DNA of 15,481 nucleotides from Armatimonadota bacterium (lineage in GTDB: Bacteria; Armatimonadota; Zipacnadia; Zipacnadales; UBA11051), in the NCBI GenBank assembly GCA_003542955.1, contig DPJP01000285.1, forward strand, positions 173 through 15,653. The letters run 5' to 3'. Position numbers and translations under genes: made by a program. The notes beneath the pieces were generated by a model, which was given only the letters and a program-made list of their open reading frames with translations, searched no databases and was not told where the DNA came from. Shown here one piece after another: positions 1 to 6,879 of this stretch (position 1 is the stretch's first letter; each line of letters begins with the position of its first letter).

Positions 1-1079
1 TAGCTGACATATTCGGGCAGCGGGCACCCCATCGAGGTGCGGCGCTCACGGCTCATCTGCTGATAGACGGCCTCGAGGTAGTTGATCTCAGAGTAGGCCC
101 CTACGCCACCGACGCCTGCCTCGGCAAGCTTCGCATTGAGTTCCTCGACGGGCATCTGCTCGAGTTGCACGAGCACAGTCCAGTGGATCGGGTCGGTGTC
201 CGGGTAGATGGTGGGCAGTCTGAGCCCCGCCACCTCACCGAGTGCCTCACGCGCAATGCCGGCGAGTCCTCTCCGCGACTCGTTGAACTGCTCGATCCCG
301 GCAAGCTGCTCGACGGCGACCGCGCCCTGCAACTCAGTCATGCGGTAGTTGTGCCCGAAGCCGAAATGGCCGCGGGTGCGCATGCCGGCGACCGGCTCGG
401 CTATGGGGCGCTCGAGGCCGTAGCGATACCACGGCATGCCACAGTTGGTGTAGAGCATCGCGCGCTTGTAGACCTCCGGGTCGTTTGTGGCGATGATGCC
501 GCCCTCGCCGCTGGTGATGTGCTTGCTCTGCTGGAGGCTGAAGCAGGCGCAATCGCCGAAGGTGCCGACCTTGCGGCCCTGGTATGTGGGCCCGTAGGCC
601 TGCGCGCAGTCCTCGACGACCGCGAGATTGTGCTTGCGGGCAGCCTCCAGGATTGGCCCCATCTGCGCCGGCTGGCCTGAGAGGTGGACAACGACAACCG
701 CCTTCGCATTAGGAGTGACCGCCGCCTCGATAGCCTCCGCGCTGATGATGAGCGTGCGCGGGTCCACATCGGCAAATACCGGCACCGCACCGAGGGCGAC
801 GACCGACATCGAGGAGGCGACAAAGGAGCAGGGCGGGCAGATGACCTCGTCGCCCGCACCTATACCGCAGCCGGCCAGCGCGGCCTCGTTGGCGGCGGTT
901 CCGCTGCTTATGGCCAGTGCATAGTCGCACCCGAGCCACTCGCGGAAGTCATCCTCGAAGCGGGCGACAAACGCGCCCTCCTCGCCGCGCCAGAGCGCTC
1001 CGGATTGCAGCACCTGCCGCAGGTTCTCCAACTCCTCATCGCCGAACTGCCGCCTCTTCCCATCGTCATTGGGTCTCAT
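1..1079 (-). CDS. DegT/DnrJ/EryC1/StrS-family PLP aminotransferase (3' end missing)
   Basis: The frame is open for 359 residues and leaves the window at its left edge. Family members usually run to roughly 370-420 residues, so only the C-terminus is missing. These enzymes transaminate keto-sugars or cyclitols with PLP in the cytoplasm. The sequence shows SSGTAANEAAL (residues 58-68, cofactor phosphate region), VVEDCAQAYG (154-163, Asp157 for the PLP ring nitrogen; the usual His after EDCA is Gln) and SLQQSKHITSGEGG (181-194), in which Lys186 is the expected Schiff-base lysine. The ATG is supported by GGAGGT six bases upstream on the minus strand (1086-1091). It is the third gene of a minus-strand run after a nitrilase homologue and a secreted protein, suggesting amino-sugar or cyclitol chemistry, but the substrate cannot be read from the sequence. 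Family assignment is firm; the specific reaction is unknown. Confidence 0.93.
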   Translation of the reverse strand, partial: MRPNDDGKRRQFGDEELENLRQVLQSGALWRGEEGAFVARFEDDFREWLGCDYALAISSGTAANEAALAGCGIGAGDEVICPPCSFVASSMSVVALGAVPVFADVDPRTLIISAEAIEAAVTPNAKAVVVVHLSGQPAQMGPILEAARKHNLAVVEDCAQAYGPTYQGRKVGTFGDCACFSLQQSKHITSGEGGIIATNDPEVYKRAMLYTNCGMPWYRYGLERPIAEPVAGMRTRGHFGFGHNYRMTELQGAVAVEQLAGIEQFNESRRGLAGIAREALGEVAGLRLPTIYPDTDPIHWTVLVQLEQMPVEELNAKLAEAGVGGVGAYSEINYLEAVYQQMSRERRTSMGCPLPEYVS

Positions 1080-1153
1080 GTGCGCACCTCCGCATGGTTA
1101 CGTCCGGTGACAGATCCGACACATATCAGCCGCCTGGCTCCTTGCGGATGCCT

Positions 1154-1173
1154 GGCAGGCGAGGGCGCCTGCC
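1154..1173 (-). terminator. Perfect 8-bp stem-loop between the nitrilase and aminotransferase genes
   Basis: GGCAGGCG (1154-1161) and CGCCTGCC (1166-1173) are perfect inverted copies around a 4-base AGGG loop. On the minus strand the hairpin starts 12 bases after the nitrilase stop codon and lies about 75 bases before the aminotransferase start. No T-run follows, so a classic intrinsic terminator is not supported. A processing or stabilising hairpin, or partial attenuation within the operon, is as likely. Confidence 0.4.
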
Positions 1174-1185
1174 CCACTGGCTGCC

Positions 1186-2100
1186 CTACTCGCGCGGCCT
1201 GGCCAGCGCGGCCTCGCGTATCCTGTGCGATGACTCCCAGTACTCGGGCAGAGTCATCAGGCCATACTCCTTGATGACATCATCGATCTCGAGACCCTCG
1301 CGCTCACTGCCGATGGCGTATCGGGCCTCCTCGGTGATGTAATCGAAGCTCAGGTCGGTGCCATACTTCTCCAGCATCGCGTCCATCTTGTCCCAGTTGT
1401 AGTCCATGTGCAGCAGGCGCCGGTTGAGGTTGACCCGGTGTCGGCAGAGCGTCTCGTACATCGACTGCTCGAGCACCTTGCCGGTCAGGTCGATGATGCG
1501 ACCGACCTCGGCCCGAATCGCCGCCACGATGTAGACGCCCAGCTCGATGGCCCACGCCTGGAGTTGCTTGCCTCCGCGGTAGGCCGAGCAGAAGAATACA
1601 AGCTCGGCGCCGTTGTCCCGGAGGCCCTCGAAGATATTGCGGAAGTTCAGGTCGAAGCAGATCGCCATGCCGACCTTCCCGTACTCGGTCTCGAAGACGT
1701 TCGCCTCCTCACCCGGCCGGATACCGCCCTCGATTTCGCCCTTGGTCGGGTTCATCTTATGGTAGACGCCGACAAGCTCGCCCTTGCGGTCAATCAGCAG
1801 CGCGGAGTTCCACACCGTGTTGCCCTCACGCTGTAGCATCGGCCAGACTATGTACATGTCATACTTGCGCGCCATCTCCATCGCCCAACTGCTGGACTGC
1901 CCGCCGATCTCCTCGGCCACCTCCGCGGAGGGTCCGTCGGGCCGGTAGTAGACCTCGGGGAAGGCCAGCATCTCGACGCCCATGAGCCCCGCGCGCTTGA
2001 TGTAGGGCTCGTTGAACTCGAAGAACGGCGCCGCCTCATCGACTGAGTACGTTAGATGGCGGGCATGCGACACTGCTCCGACCGTGACATATCTCGACAT
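1186..2100 (-). CDS. Carbon-nitrogen hydrolase (nitrilase superfamily)
   Basis: This 304-residue protein is a cytoplasmic amidase/nitrilase-fold enzyme that would hydrolyse a non-peptide C-N bond. The catalytic triad is visible: Glu49 in MLAFPEVYY, Lys115 in VYHKMNPTKGE, and Cys148 in GMAICFDLNFRN. A second Glu, in the KGEIEGG region near 121-123, lies where many family members have a supporting Glu. The C-terminal 50 residues (DDVIKEYG onward) extend past the fold and are acidic and helical. I chose the ATG at 2100 because GGAGGAG lies just upstream on the minus strand (2106-2112) and the first residues RYVTVGAV are the expected first beta strand. A start 18 codons further upstream has no support. 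It lies 60 bases after the secreted protein gene and 106 before the aminotransferase, in the same direction. The substrate is unknown. Confidence 0.9.
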   Translation of the reverse strand: MSRYVTVGAVSHARHLTYSVDEAAPFFEFNEPYIKRAGLMGVEMLAFPEVYYRPDGPSAEVAEEIGGQSSSWAMEMARKYDMYIVWPMLQREGNTVWNSALLIDRKGELVGVYHKMNPTKGEIEGGIRPGEEANVFETEYGKVGMAICFDLNFRNIFEGLRDNGAELVFFCSAYRGGKQLQAWAIELGVYIVAAIRAEVGRIIDLTGKVLEQSMYETLCRHRVNLNRRLLHMDYNWDKMDAMLEKYGTDLSFDYITEEARYAIGSEREGLEIDDVIKEYGLMTLPEYWESSHRIREAALARPRE

Positions 2101-2160
2101 GATCTCTCCTCCGGAAGCTGAGTGTGAGCATCCGCGGCTTGCGCAGGTGCGCACTTCGGT

Positions 2161-4323
2161 CTATTTCGCGCCCAGCGGCTTGAGCAGCCAGCGCTTGACG
2201 CTGACGATGGTGCCCTCGGACTTCTCGTTCTGGCCGACGATCTTGACCGTGATGGTGTGCGCCCCGGCTTTCAGGTCGACCTCCCCGAACGAGACCAGCG
2301 TGCCATCGGCATCCACACCCGGCGCGTAGGCGTCAAAGCTCTCGCCCACACGGGCGCCGTCGACGTGGACATCGACGATGGCGTACATGCTCGCGAGGAC
2401 GAAATCCCCGATCAGCTCATAGCGGCCCGCGGGGACCTCCGGGAGGGCGAAGATGATGGTGTCACCGACCTTGCTGCGGCCGAGCAGTTGCGAACCGAGA
2501 TCATCCAGACGCTTGGTGTATGCGCTCTCACTGACCTCGACCTGCAGGTCGCGGGCCTCGAAGGCCAGGCCGGGGAACGGCGGCGGCGCCTCGTGGGACA
2601 GTCTGATGTCGTACCGGTCGGTGGTATCGAACGGCAGCACCAGCACGAGCTTGGCATTGCCCAGCGGGGAGTTGCCGTCCTTGGTGTAGGGGTTATGCTG
2701 CCACGCGGGCCATCGCAGGGATGCGCCCGGGGGCACGCTCACACGGAGGTTACCGTAGCGGAAGTGGTCGCCGATTTGCGCGGAGTCTAGCTCGAATTGC
2801 CCCTCGGTGAGCTTGATCGAGCGACCGTCGGCGAGGTGGACTTGCCCGGCGCGCCGCATGAGTGGGACGTGGGCCTCGACGCGCTTCCCGGCCGGGGCCA
2901 TGTAGGTCAGCGTCAGGCTGCCATCGTCACCTGCTCGGATGACGGATACGGCATCCAGGTCGCCGTAGGTGAGCTTCAGACGCGAGGCGCCGGGCTGGGT
3001 CGCGACGCGCCCCGCGTCGGCGGTCCACTTGAGCTCGATCTCGGGGATGAAGTTGGGGTTCTCATCACCGGCTGTGTGCTTGAGCAGTGAGGCGTCGCCG
3101 ACGGTGAATGTCGACCAGTACGGCTGCAGCTTGGTATTGCCCCCACCGATAACGAGCCCGAGGTCGTCATGGAACACATCAATATGGTTGTGCCGGTCCT
3201 GTATCCAGCGGTTCTGCGGTGGGTCGCAGGCATAGCCGGAGACGGCCCAGGCCCAGGGCTTCTCCCTGAGCACGGCAGCATCGTTGTCGCCGATGGTTGT
3301 GACGGCGCTGTCGCCGCCGGCGGGGGGCATGATCGCGTCGCCCTGACCGCTGTAGAGCAGCAACGTCGCCGCTTCGTCAGCATTGATCAGGCGTCCGCCG
3401 TCTGCCTGGAAGCGCGCGTATTGCTGAAGCAGAAAGCCGCGCCCCTCGGGCGTCCAGCTGAAGCCCACATTGCCCCTGGAGATGCCGCGGTGATAGACCT
3501 GCCGCTCGTCGATGCAGGCGATCGAGCTACCGTCAGGCAGCAGCACGGCGGAGTGGAACCTCGCGGAGCGCTGCAGGGCATCGAGCACAACCGGGTCCTT
3601 CGAATACGCATAGTAGATGCCGAGCGCCTCGACGTAGACGGCGTTGTAGCCGATCACGGGCCCGAAATGCTCCGACCAGTAGCCGGCCGGGTCCTGCTTC
3701 TCGACTGCTCTGGCCATGAAGCGGGTCGCGGCGTCTCGCCAGTCCTGGTTGTCGAAGACGGCGCCGGCGATGTAGAGACCCATCGCGTGGTGGGTGGGGA
3801 TGTTGTGCACCCCGCCGTCGGCATAGCGCCTGATGCCCGTGAAGCCCAGCAGGAGGCCCTTCTCCCACTTCTCTCTCGAGGCCTGGGGGAGGGCATCCTT
3901 GACCAGCGCGTATGCGCGAATCCAGCGGCTGTAGGTCCAGGGCATGTGTATCTGTCCCCAGTAGGACTTGTCCTTCTTGTCGAAGCGCCACATGCCCTTC
4001 TCGTCCTGGGCATCCACGAGCGCCTCGCCGCCGCCGGCGATGACGGTGAGCAGCTCATCGTTGTGGTAGTACGGGTTGTCGGGGTGCTCGGTCGCCCATG
4101 CGGTGGCAAGCGCGAAGATCACGTTCTGGTCCCCGCAGACCCACGGCTCGGTGCCGAACCGCCCGGTGTCGGGATGATAGGCCTTGAGCGAGGCCGGAAC
4201 ACCATCGACGAGGCTGTCGATGAGAAACTCGCGCGGCGGCCAGCTGCTCCATTCACCATCGGCAAAGGCGGTGGATATCAGTAGCAGGCAGGCAAGCAGA
4301 CTCACGATGAGCGGCTTCTCCAT
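2161..4323 (-). CDS. Secreted large protein, probable alpha-toroid/beta-sandwich carbohydrate-active protein with C-terminal CBM-like domain
   Basis: The product has 720 residues. A Sec signal peptide is clear: MEKP, a hydrophobic stretch at residues 5-17, and a likely cut after AFA (residue 21). Residues about 30-380 are rich in Trp/Tyr and helical repeats with a NIPTHHAMGLYIAG motif (174-187), as in alpha/alpha-toroid polysaccharide lyases and hydrolases. RHNHIDVFHDDLGLVIGGG (377-395) begins a beta-rich segment similar in style to heparinase II/III-like sandwiches. The last 100 or so residues (PAGRYELIGDF, VDVHVDGARVG, LKAGAHTITVKIVGQN) have the look of a jelly-roll carbohydrate-binding module. 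The ATG at 4323 has AAGGGGG five bases upstream and begins the signal peptide. A polysaccharide-degrading or binding role is inference; I do not recognise the exact family. It is the first gene of the minus-strand run. Confidence 0.8.
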   Translation of the reverse strand: MEKPLIVSLLACLLLISTAFADGEWSSWPPREFLIDSLVDGVPASLKAYHPDTGRFGTEPWVCGDQNVIFALATAWATEHPDNPYYHNDELLTVIAGGGEALVDAQDEKGMWRFDKKDKSYWGQIHMPWTYSRWIRAYALVKDALPQASREKWEKGLLLGFTGIRRYADGGVHNIPTHHAMGLYIAGAVFDNQDWRDAATRFMARAVEKQDPAGYWSEHFGPVIGYNAVYVEALGIYYAYSKDPVVLDALQRSARFHSAVLLPDGSSIACIDERQVYHRGISRGNVGFSWTPEGRGFLLQQYARFQADGGRLINADEAATLLLYSGQGDAIMPPAGGDSAVTTIGDNDAAVLREKPWAWAVSGYACDPPQNRWIQDRHNHIDVFHDDLGLVIGGGNTKLQPYWSTFTVGDASLLKHTAGDENPNFIPEIELKWTADAGRVATQPGASRLKLTYGDLDAVSVIRAGDDGSLTLTYMAPAGKRVEAHVPLMRRAGQVHLADGRSIKLTEGQFELDSAQIGDHFRYGNLRVSVPPGASLRWPAWQHNPYTKDGNSPLGNAKLVLVLPFDTTDRYDIRLSHEAPPPFPGLAFEARDLQVEVSESAYTKRLDDLGSQLLGRSKVGDTIIFALPEVPAGRYELIGDFVLASMYAIVDVHVDGARVGESFDAYAPGVDADGTLVSFGEVDLKAGAHTITVKIVGQNEKSEGTIVSVKRWLLKPLGAK

Positions 4324-4555
4324 GGTGTCCCCCTTGGGGCCCGGACGGATGTGCGCGTGCGGCAGGCCATTTCCCCGCTGCGCGGGCGGGACCTGCGCCA
4401 CGCAGTGGTATGCGGCCGGGAGACATCAGTCTGAGTCGGCGGGGAACTCGCGGCATGGAACTGCGCGTTGTCCTGGAACAGGACAAGTGCTGCATCCGTC
4501 TGCCCGGTTGCAGCTCTGAATGCAAGGCTGATTGGGTTAGGCGCGCAAACGGACA
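4324..4555. promoter_or_regulatory. Divergent intergenic region
   Basis: These 232 bases separate the divergently transcribed secreted-protein gene (minus) and the Cys/His-rich protein gene (plus), so promoters for both operons should lie here. I see no convincing -35/-10 pair for either strand. The region holds the 19-bp palindrome described separately, weaker dyads CCCGC-TGC-GCGGG (4374-4386) and CTGCG-CCA-CGCAG (4393-4405), and TTGCA/TGCAA arms (4508-4512 and 4521-4525). Only the 19-bp element stands out from what GC-rich DNA gives by chance. Confidence 0.5.
4468..4486. promoter_or_regulatory. Candidate operator: perfect 19-bp palindrome
   Basis: TTGTCCTG (4468-4475), spacer GAA, CAGGACAA (4479-4486): eight perfectly complementary pairs around three bases, 69 bases before the start codon of the first gene of the metal-transport cluster. 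Length and symmetry suit a dimeric helix-turn-helix repressor or activator. TTGTCC could itself be a -35 hexamer, but only a poor -10 (TGCATC at 4491) follows at 17 bases. The arms do not match the Zur, DtxR/MntR or MerR-family consensus sites that I know; the TTGT/ACAA ends recall Rex sites, but the inner bases and spacing differ. The regulator is unknown. Confidence 0.5.
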
Positions 4556-4912
4556 ATGAGTCGGCGACGCAGGAGTTCACAACCGGCCCTCTGGATGGCC
4601 CTGTGGCTGCTGGTGGTCATCACCTGTGCAGACACATTCCACAGCGCGGACTGCGCCGCGGCATGTCATGCGTGCCACTCCCACTGTGAGCATGGCGCAT
4701 CCCTCGCGCCGGTGGCACGGGCCCAGCACGGGCTGTGCATCGCCTGCACGGTCTGCCGCACTCTCCATGCACTCAGCGTTGTCGAGCCGATCACCGATAA
4801 GCCCGGCACTCACACCGATACTTGCCTCGTCGCACCGGCCGCATTCGGAGTTGCACCCCAGTACGACCCCCTGATGAGTCGCGGTCCACCCCCACTCGTA
4901 CCCTCCTGTTAG
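4556..4912 (+). CDS. Small exported Cys/His-rich protein, possible metal binder
   Basis: The frame encodes 118 residues. An N-terminal Arg-rich segment (SRRRRSS) precedes a hydrophobic stretch (residues 11-23), consistent with a signal peptide or single anchor placing the rest outside the cytoplasm. The exported part has ten cysteines in the full protein (24, 33, 37, 40, 44, 61, 64, 67, 90, 118) and a dense cluster ACHACHSHCEH (36-46), then CIACTVC (61-67). This pattern suggests metal binding or disulphides. The tail RGPPPLVPSC resembles the Pro-rich ends of small exported proteins of the DUF2946 type, but I cannot assign a family. The ribosome site before the ATG is weak. It is the first gene before the SPFH/metal-transport genes, 64 bases upstream, and directly behind the candidate operator. 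Whether it is truly coding rests on the signal sequence, the Cys pattern and its position. Confidence 0.62.
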   Translation: MSRRRRSSQPALWMALWLLVVITCADTFHSADCAAACHACHSHCEHGASLAPVARAQHGLCIACTVCRTLHALSVVEPITDKPGTHTDTCLVAPAAFGVAPQYDPLMSRGPPPLVPSC

Positions 4913-4948
4913 CAGCTTCCCATCTTCGACTGCCCAACAACACGCGCA

Positions 4949-4969
4949 CACCACTGTGAAAAGGTGGTG
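4949..4969 (+). promoter_or_regulatory. Hairpin covering the ribosome-binding site of the membrane-SPFH gene
   Basis: CACCAC (4949-4954) pairs perfectly with GTGGTG (4964-4969) across a 9-base loop. The right arm contains most of the AAGGTGG Shine-Dalgarno sequence of the gene starting at 4977. Folding would hide the ribosome site, so translation may depend on ribosomes arriving from the upstream small gene or on a regulatory event. Six pairs is modest, and any strong ribosome site can find a complement by chance. Confidence 0.35.
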
Positions 4970-4976
4970 ATCGAGA

Positions 4977-6854
4977 ATGTCCGATGACCCACACGGACCG
5001 GCTCAATCACATGGGCCTCAGTCGTCGGGCGACGGATTGCCGCCGGCATTCGAGTATGCCGGGGAGTTCTTCGTCCCGCTGAGTGTCGCCGCGGCAGGGT
5101 GTCTGGTGCTGTGCATTACCAATGCCCTGCTTGCCAACGCAGTTGTCTCACCCACGGGCGGTGCACTTGCGCTGATGCAGTTGCTCACAACAGGCATGCT
5201 CAGCGCGACAGCCGCCCTTACCTACCATCGCAGAGGGATAGCCCGCGGAGCGCTGACGGCCTCAGAGCGGGCGCAAGACCGTGAGCAGAGGGAGGGCGAG
5301 GGCCGCGGCAGTTCGCTGTTCAGCGGTGACACCACTGAGATTGCTCTCGCCGGCGCCCGTGAGGCGCTCGCGCACTACGGCCGCACGATCCAGCCCTCGC
5401 TTCTCGCCGTTGTCGCACTAGTCACCGCGGTCCTGAGCGTAGTCATGCTCATAGGTGCGGTAGCCGGGCCGCGCACGACGCTGCTGTTCGCGCTCGGCGC
5501 ACTGAACCTGATTGCCGCCTTCGGCGCCGTGGTTGGAGTGCGCTGGTTCTCGACGCACAGCCCGCAGCGGCTGCCGGAGGTCGGGGCCGTGACCGGCATC
5601 CTCCGCGCCAACCACTGGTTCGCCACCATCGGAGCCGTTGCCGTCCTCGTCCATGCGATTGGACTATCAGGCGTGGACCTCTGGCTCGCAAGGGCGCTTG
5701 AGCTGCTGATCCTGGCACTGGCCCTGGAGCAGATTGCCCGTGCGGTAGTCTGCTTCATGGGGCGCGGGCGAGCGTGGAATGAGATCAAGGCTCCGATAGG
5801 GCTGATCATCGTCGAGAGCCTCTTCACCGGGGCAAACCCGTTCTCTTCTGTCCTGGCGGTGCTCGAGGACCGCTTCGGCGTCAGCGTCCGCTCATCCTAT
5901 GTACTGGGCCTGGTGCGGACTCTCGTGCCCGCCGTGCTCGCGGGGATGCTGCTCGTGCTGTGGCTGACCACCTGCCTGGTTGTCGTGCATCCCGAGGAGA
6001 TCGGCGTTCTGACGCGGTTCGGACGCGTACCGGAGGCGTGCATTCTGGAGCCGGGGCTGCGCGTGAAGGCGCCGTGGCCGATCGACCACGCCCACCGAGT
6101 ACCTGCAAGGCGCGTCCAGAGCATGATAGTCGGGCGGGAGTCCGATGAGGAGCTGCCGTTCATCCTCTGGTCGAAGACGCACGCGGAGAATGAGTACAAG
6201 CTCGTGCTCGGTCAGGGGCGCGAACTGGTCTCACTCGATGTGGTGGTGAACTACAGGATCAAGGACCCCGTCGCCTACCTCTTTGGCGTGCAGAATCCAG
6301 AGGACGCGTTGAGAGGGCTGGCCTATCGGGTCATCATGCAGGAGACCGTCGGCGGCAACCTGGATGAGGTGCTCTCAGAGAAACGGGCCACATTCTCGAA
6401 GACGCTCCAGGCAGCGCTGCAGGCCGAACTCGACGCCCACCAGATCGGCATCGAGGTTGTGGACATGCCGCTTCGCGGTATCCACCCGCCGATTGAGGTG
6501 GCGGATGCCTACCAGGGCGTCGTCAGCGCGCAGGTGGAGATGGTGACACTGGTCACGCAGGCGAGGGCCGAGCGTGAGAAGCTGGTGCCCCGCGCGGAGG
6601 CAGACAGGATCAAGGCAATCAGTGATGCCGAGGCGCACGCCGCGGTACGCCTGGGAGAGGCCAGGGGTGAGGCCGCCCAGTTCCGGGCCGTGAAGGAGGC
6701 ATACGCGCTCTCGCCGGGGCTCTACAGGGAGCGGCGGCGCCTCGAAACGCTGGAGCAAGCCGTCCAGGACAAACAGCTCTATGTGGTTGACGATCGCTAT
6801 GGTGTGAGTAGTGAGTGCTGGGTGGACATGCGGCCCCAGCCGACCACACCATAG
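4977..6854 (+). CDS. Multi-spanning membrane protein fused to a C-terminal HflK-like SPFH domain
   Basis: The product has 625 residues, well above the roughly 300-420 of ordinary HflK/HflC proteins. About seven hydrophobic segments are visible (near 31-53, 62-82, 141-163, 167-188, 213-232, 236-257, 315-338) with a polar Glu/Arg-rich loop at 83-137. The last span leads straight into an SPFH (band 7) domain: VVVHPEEIGVLTRFGRV (335-351), a Pro-rich CAPWPID-like turn written here as VKAPWPIDHAHRVP (363-376), VSLDVVVNYRIKDPVAYLFG (418-437), then a charged helical region (about 520-600) suited to oligomerisation. With a cytoplasmic N-terminus and seven spans, the SPFH domain would be outside the cytoplasm, as in E. 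coli HflK. The ATG follows AAGGTGG. It is followed after 25 bases by the HflC-like gene. The SPFH assignment is firm; the function of the multi-span half is unknown. Confidence 0.85.
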   Translation: MSDDPHGPAQSHGPQSSGDGLPPAFEYAGEFFVPLSVAAAGCLVLCITNALLANAVVSPTGGALALMQLLTTGMLSATAALTYHRRGIARGALTASERAQDREQREGEGRGSSLFSGDTTEIALAGAREALAHYGRTIQPSLLAVVALVTAVLSVVMLIGAVAGPRTTLLFALGALNLIAAFGAVVGVRWFSTHSPQRLPEVGAVTGILRANHWFATIGAVAVLVHAIGLSGVDLWLARALELLILALALEQIARAVVCFMGRGRAWNEIKAPIGLIIVESLFTGANPFSSVLAVLEDRFGVSVRSSYVLGLVRTLVPAVLAGMLLVLWLTTCLVVVHPEEIGVLTRFGRVPEACILEPGLRVKAPWPIDHAHRVPARRVQSMIVGRESDEELPFILWSKTHAENEYKLVLGQGRELVSLDVVVNYRIKDPVAYLFGVQNPEDALRGLAYRVIMQETVGGNLDEVLSEKRATFSKTLQAALQAELDAHQIGIEVVDMPLRGIHPPIEVADAYQGVVSAQVEMVTLVTQARAEREKLVPRAEADRIKAISDAEAHAAVRLGEARGEAAQFRAVKEAYALSPGLYRERRRLETLEQAVQDKQLYVVDDRYGVSSECWVDMRPQPTTP

Positions 6855-6879
6855 ATACGGTCTGGAGGTCAATGCGATC

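Noticed and set aside
165..680. Plus-strand open frame of 171 codons near the left edge
   Set aside because: It is antisense to the aminotransferase frame, which shows the PLP lysine motif and runs open through the window edge.
3169..4284. Long plus-strand open frame of 371 codons opposite the secreted-protein gene
   Set aside because: It lies entirely antisense to a gene with a signal peptide, ribosome site and domain-like motifs. Its peptide is rich in Val, Gly, Arg and Asp with no recognisable fold, as expected of a shadow in GC-rich DNA.
4468..4486. Naming the palindrome a Zur, DtxR/MntR, MerR/ZntR or Rex site
   Set aside because: The arms do not match the consensus sites that I know. 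Only the outer TTGT/ACAA agrees with Rex, and the 19-base length and inner bases differ. I keep it as an operator of unknown regulator.
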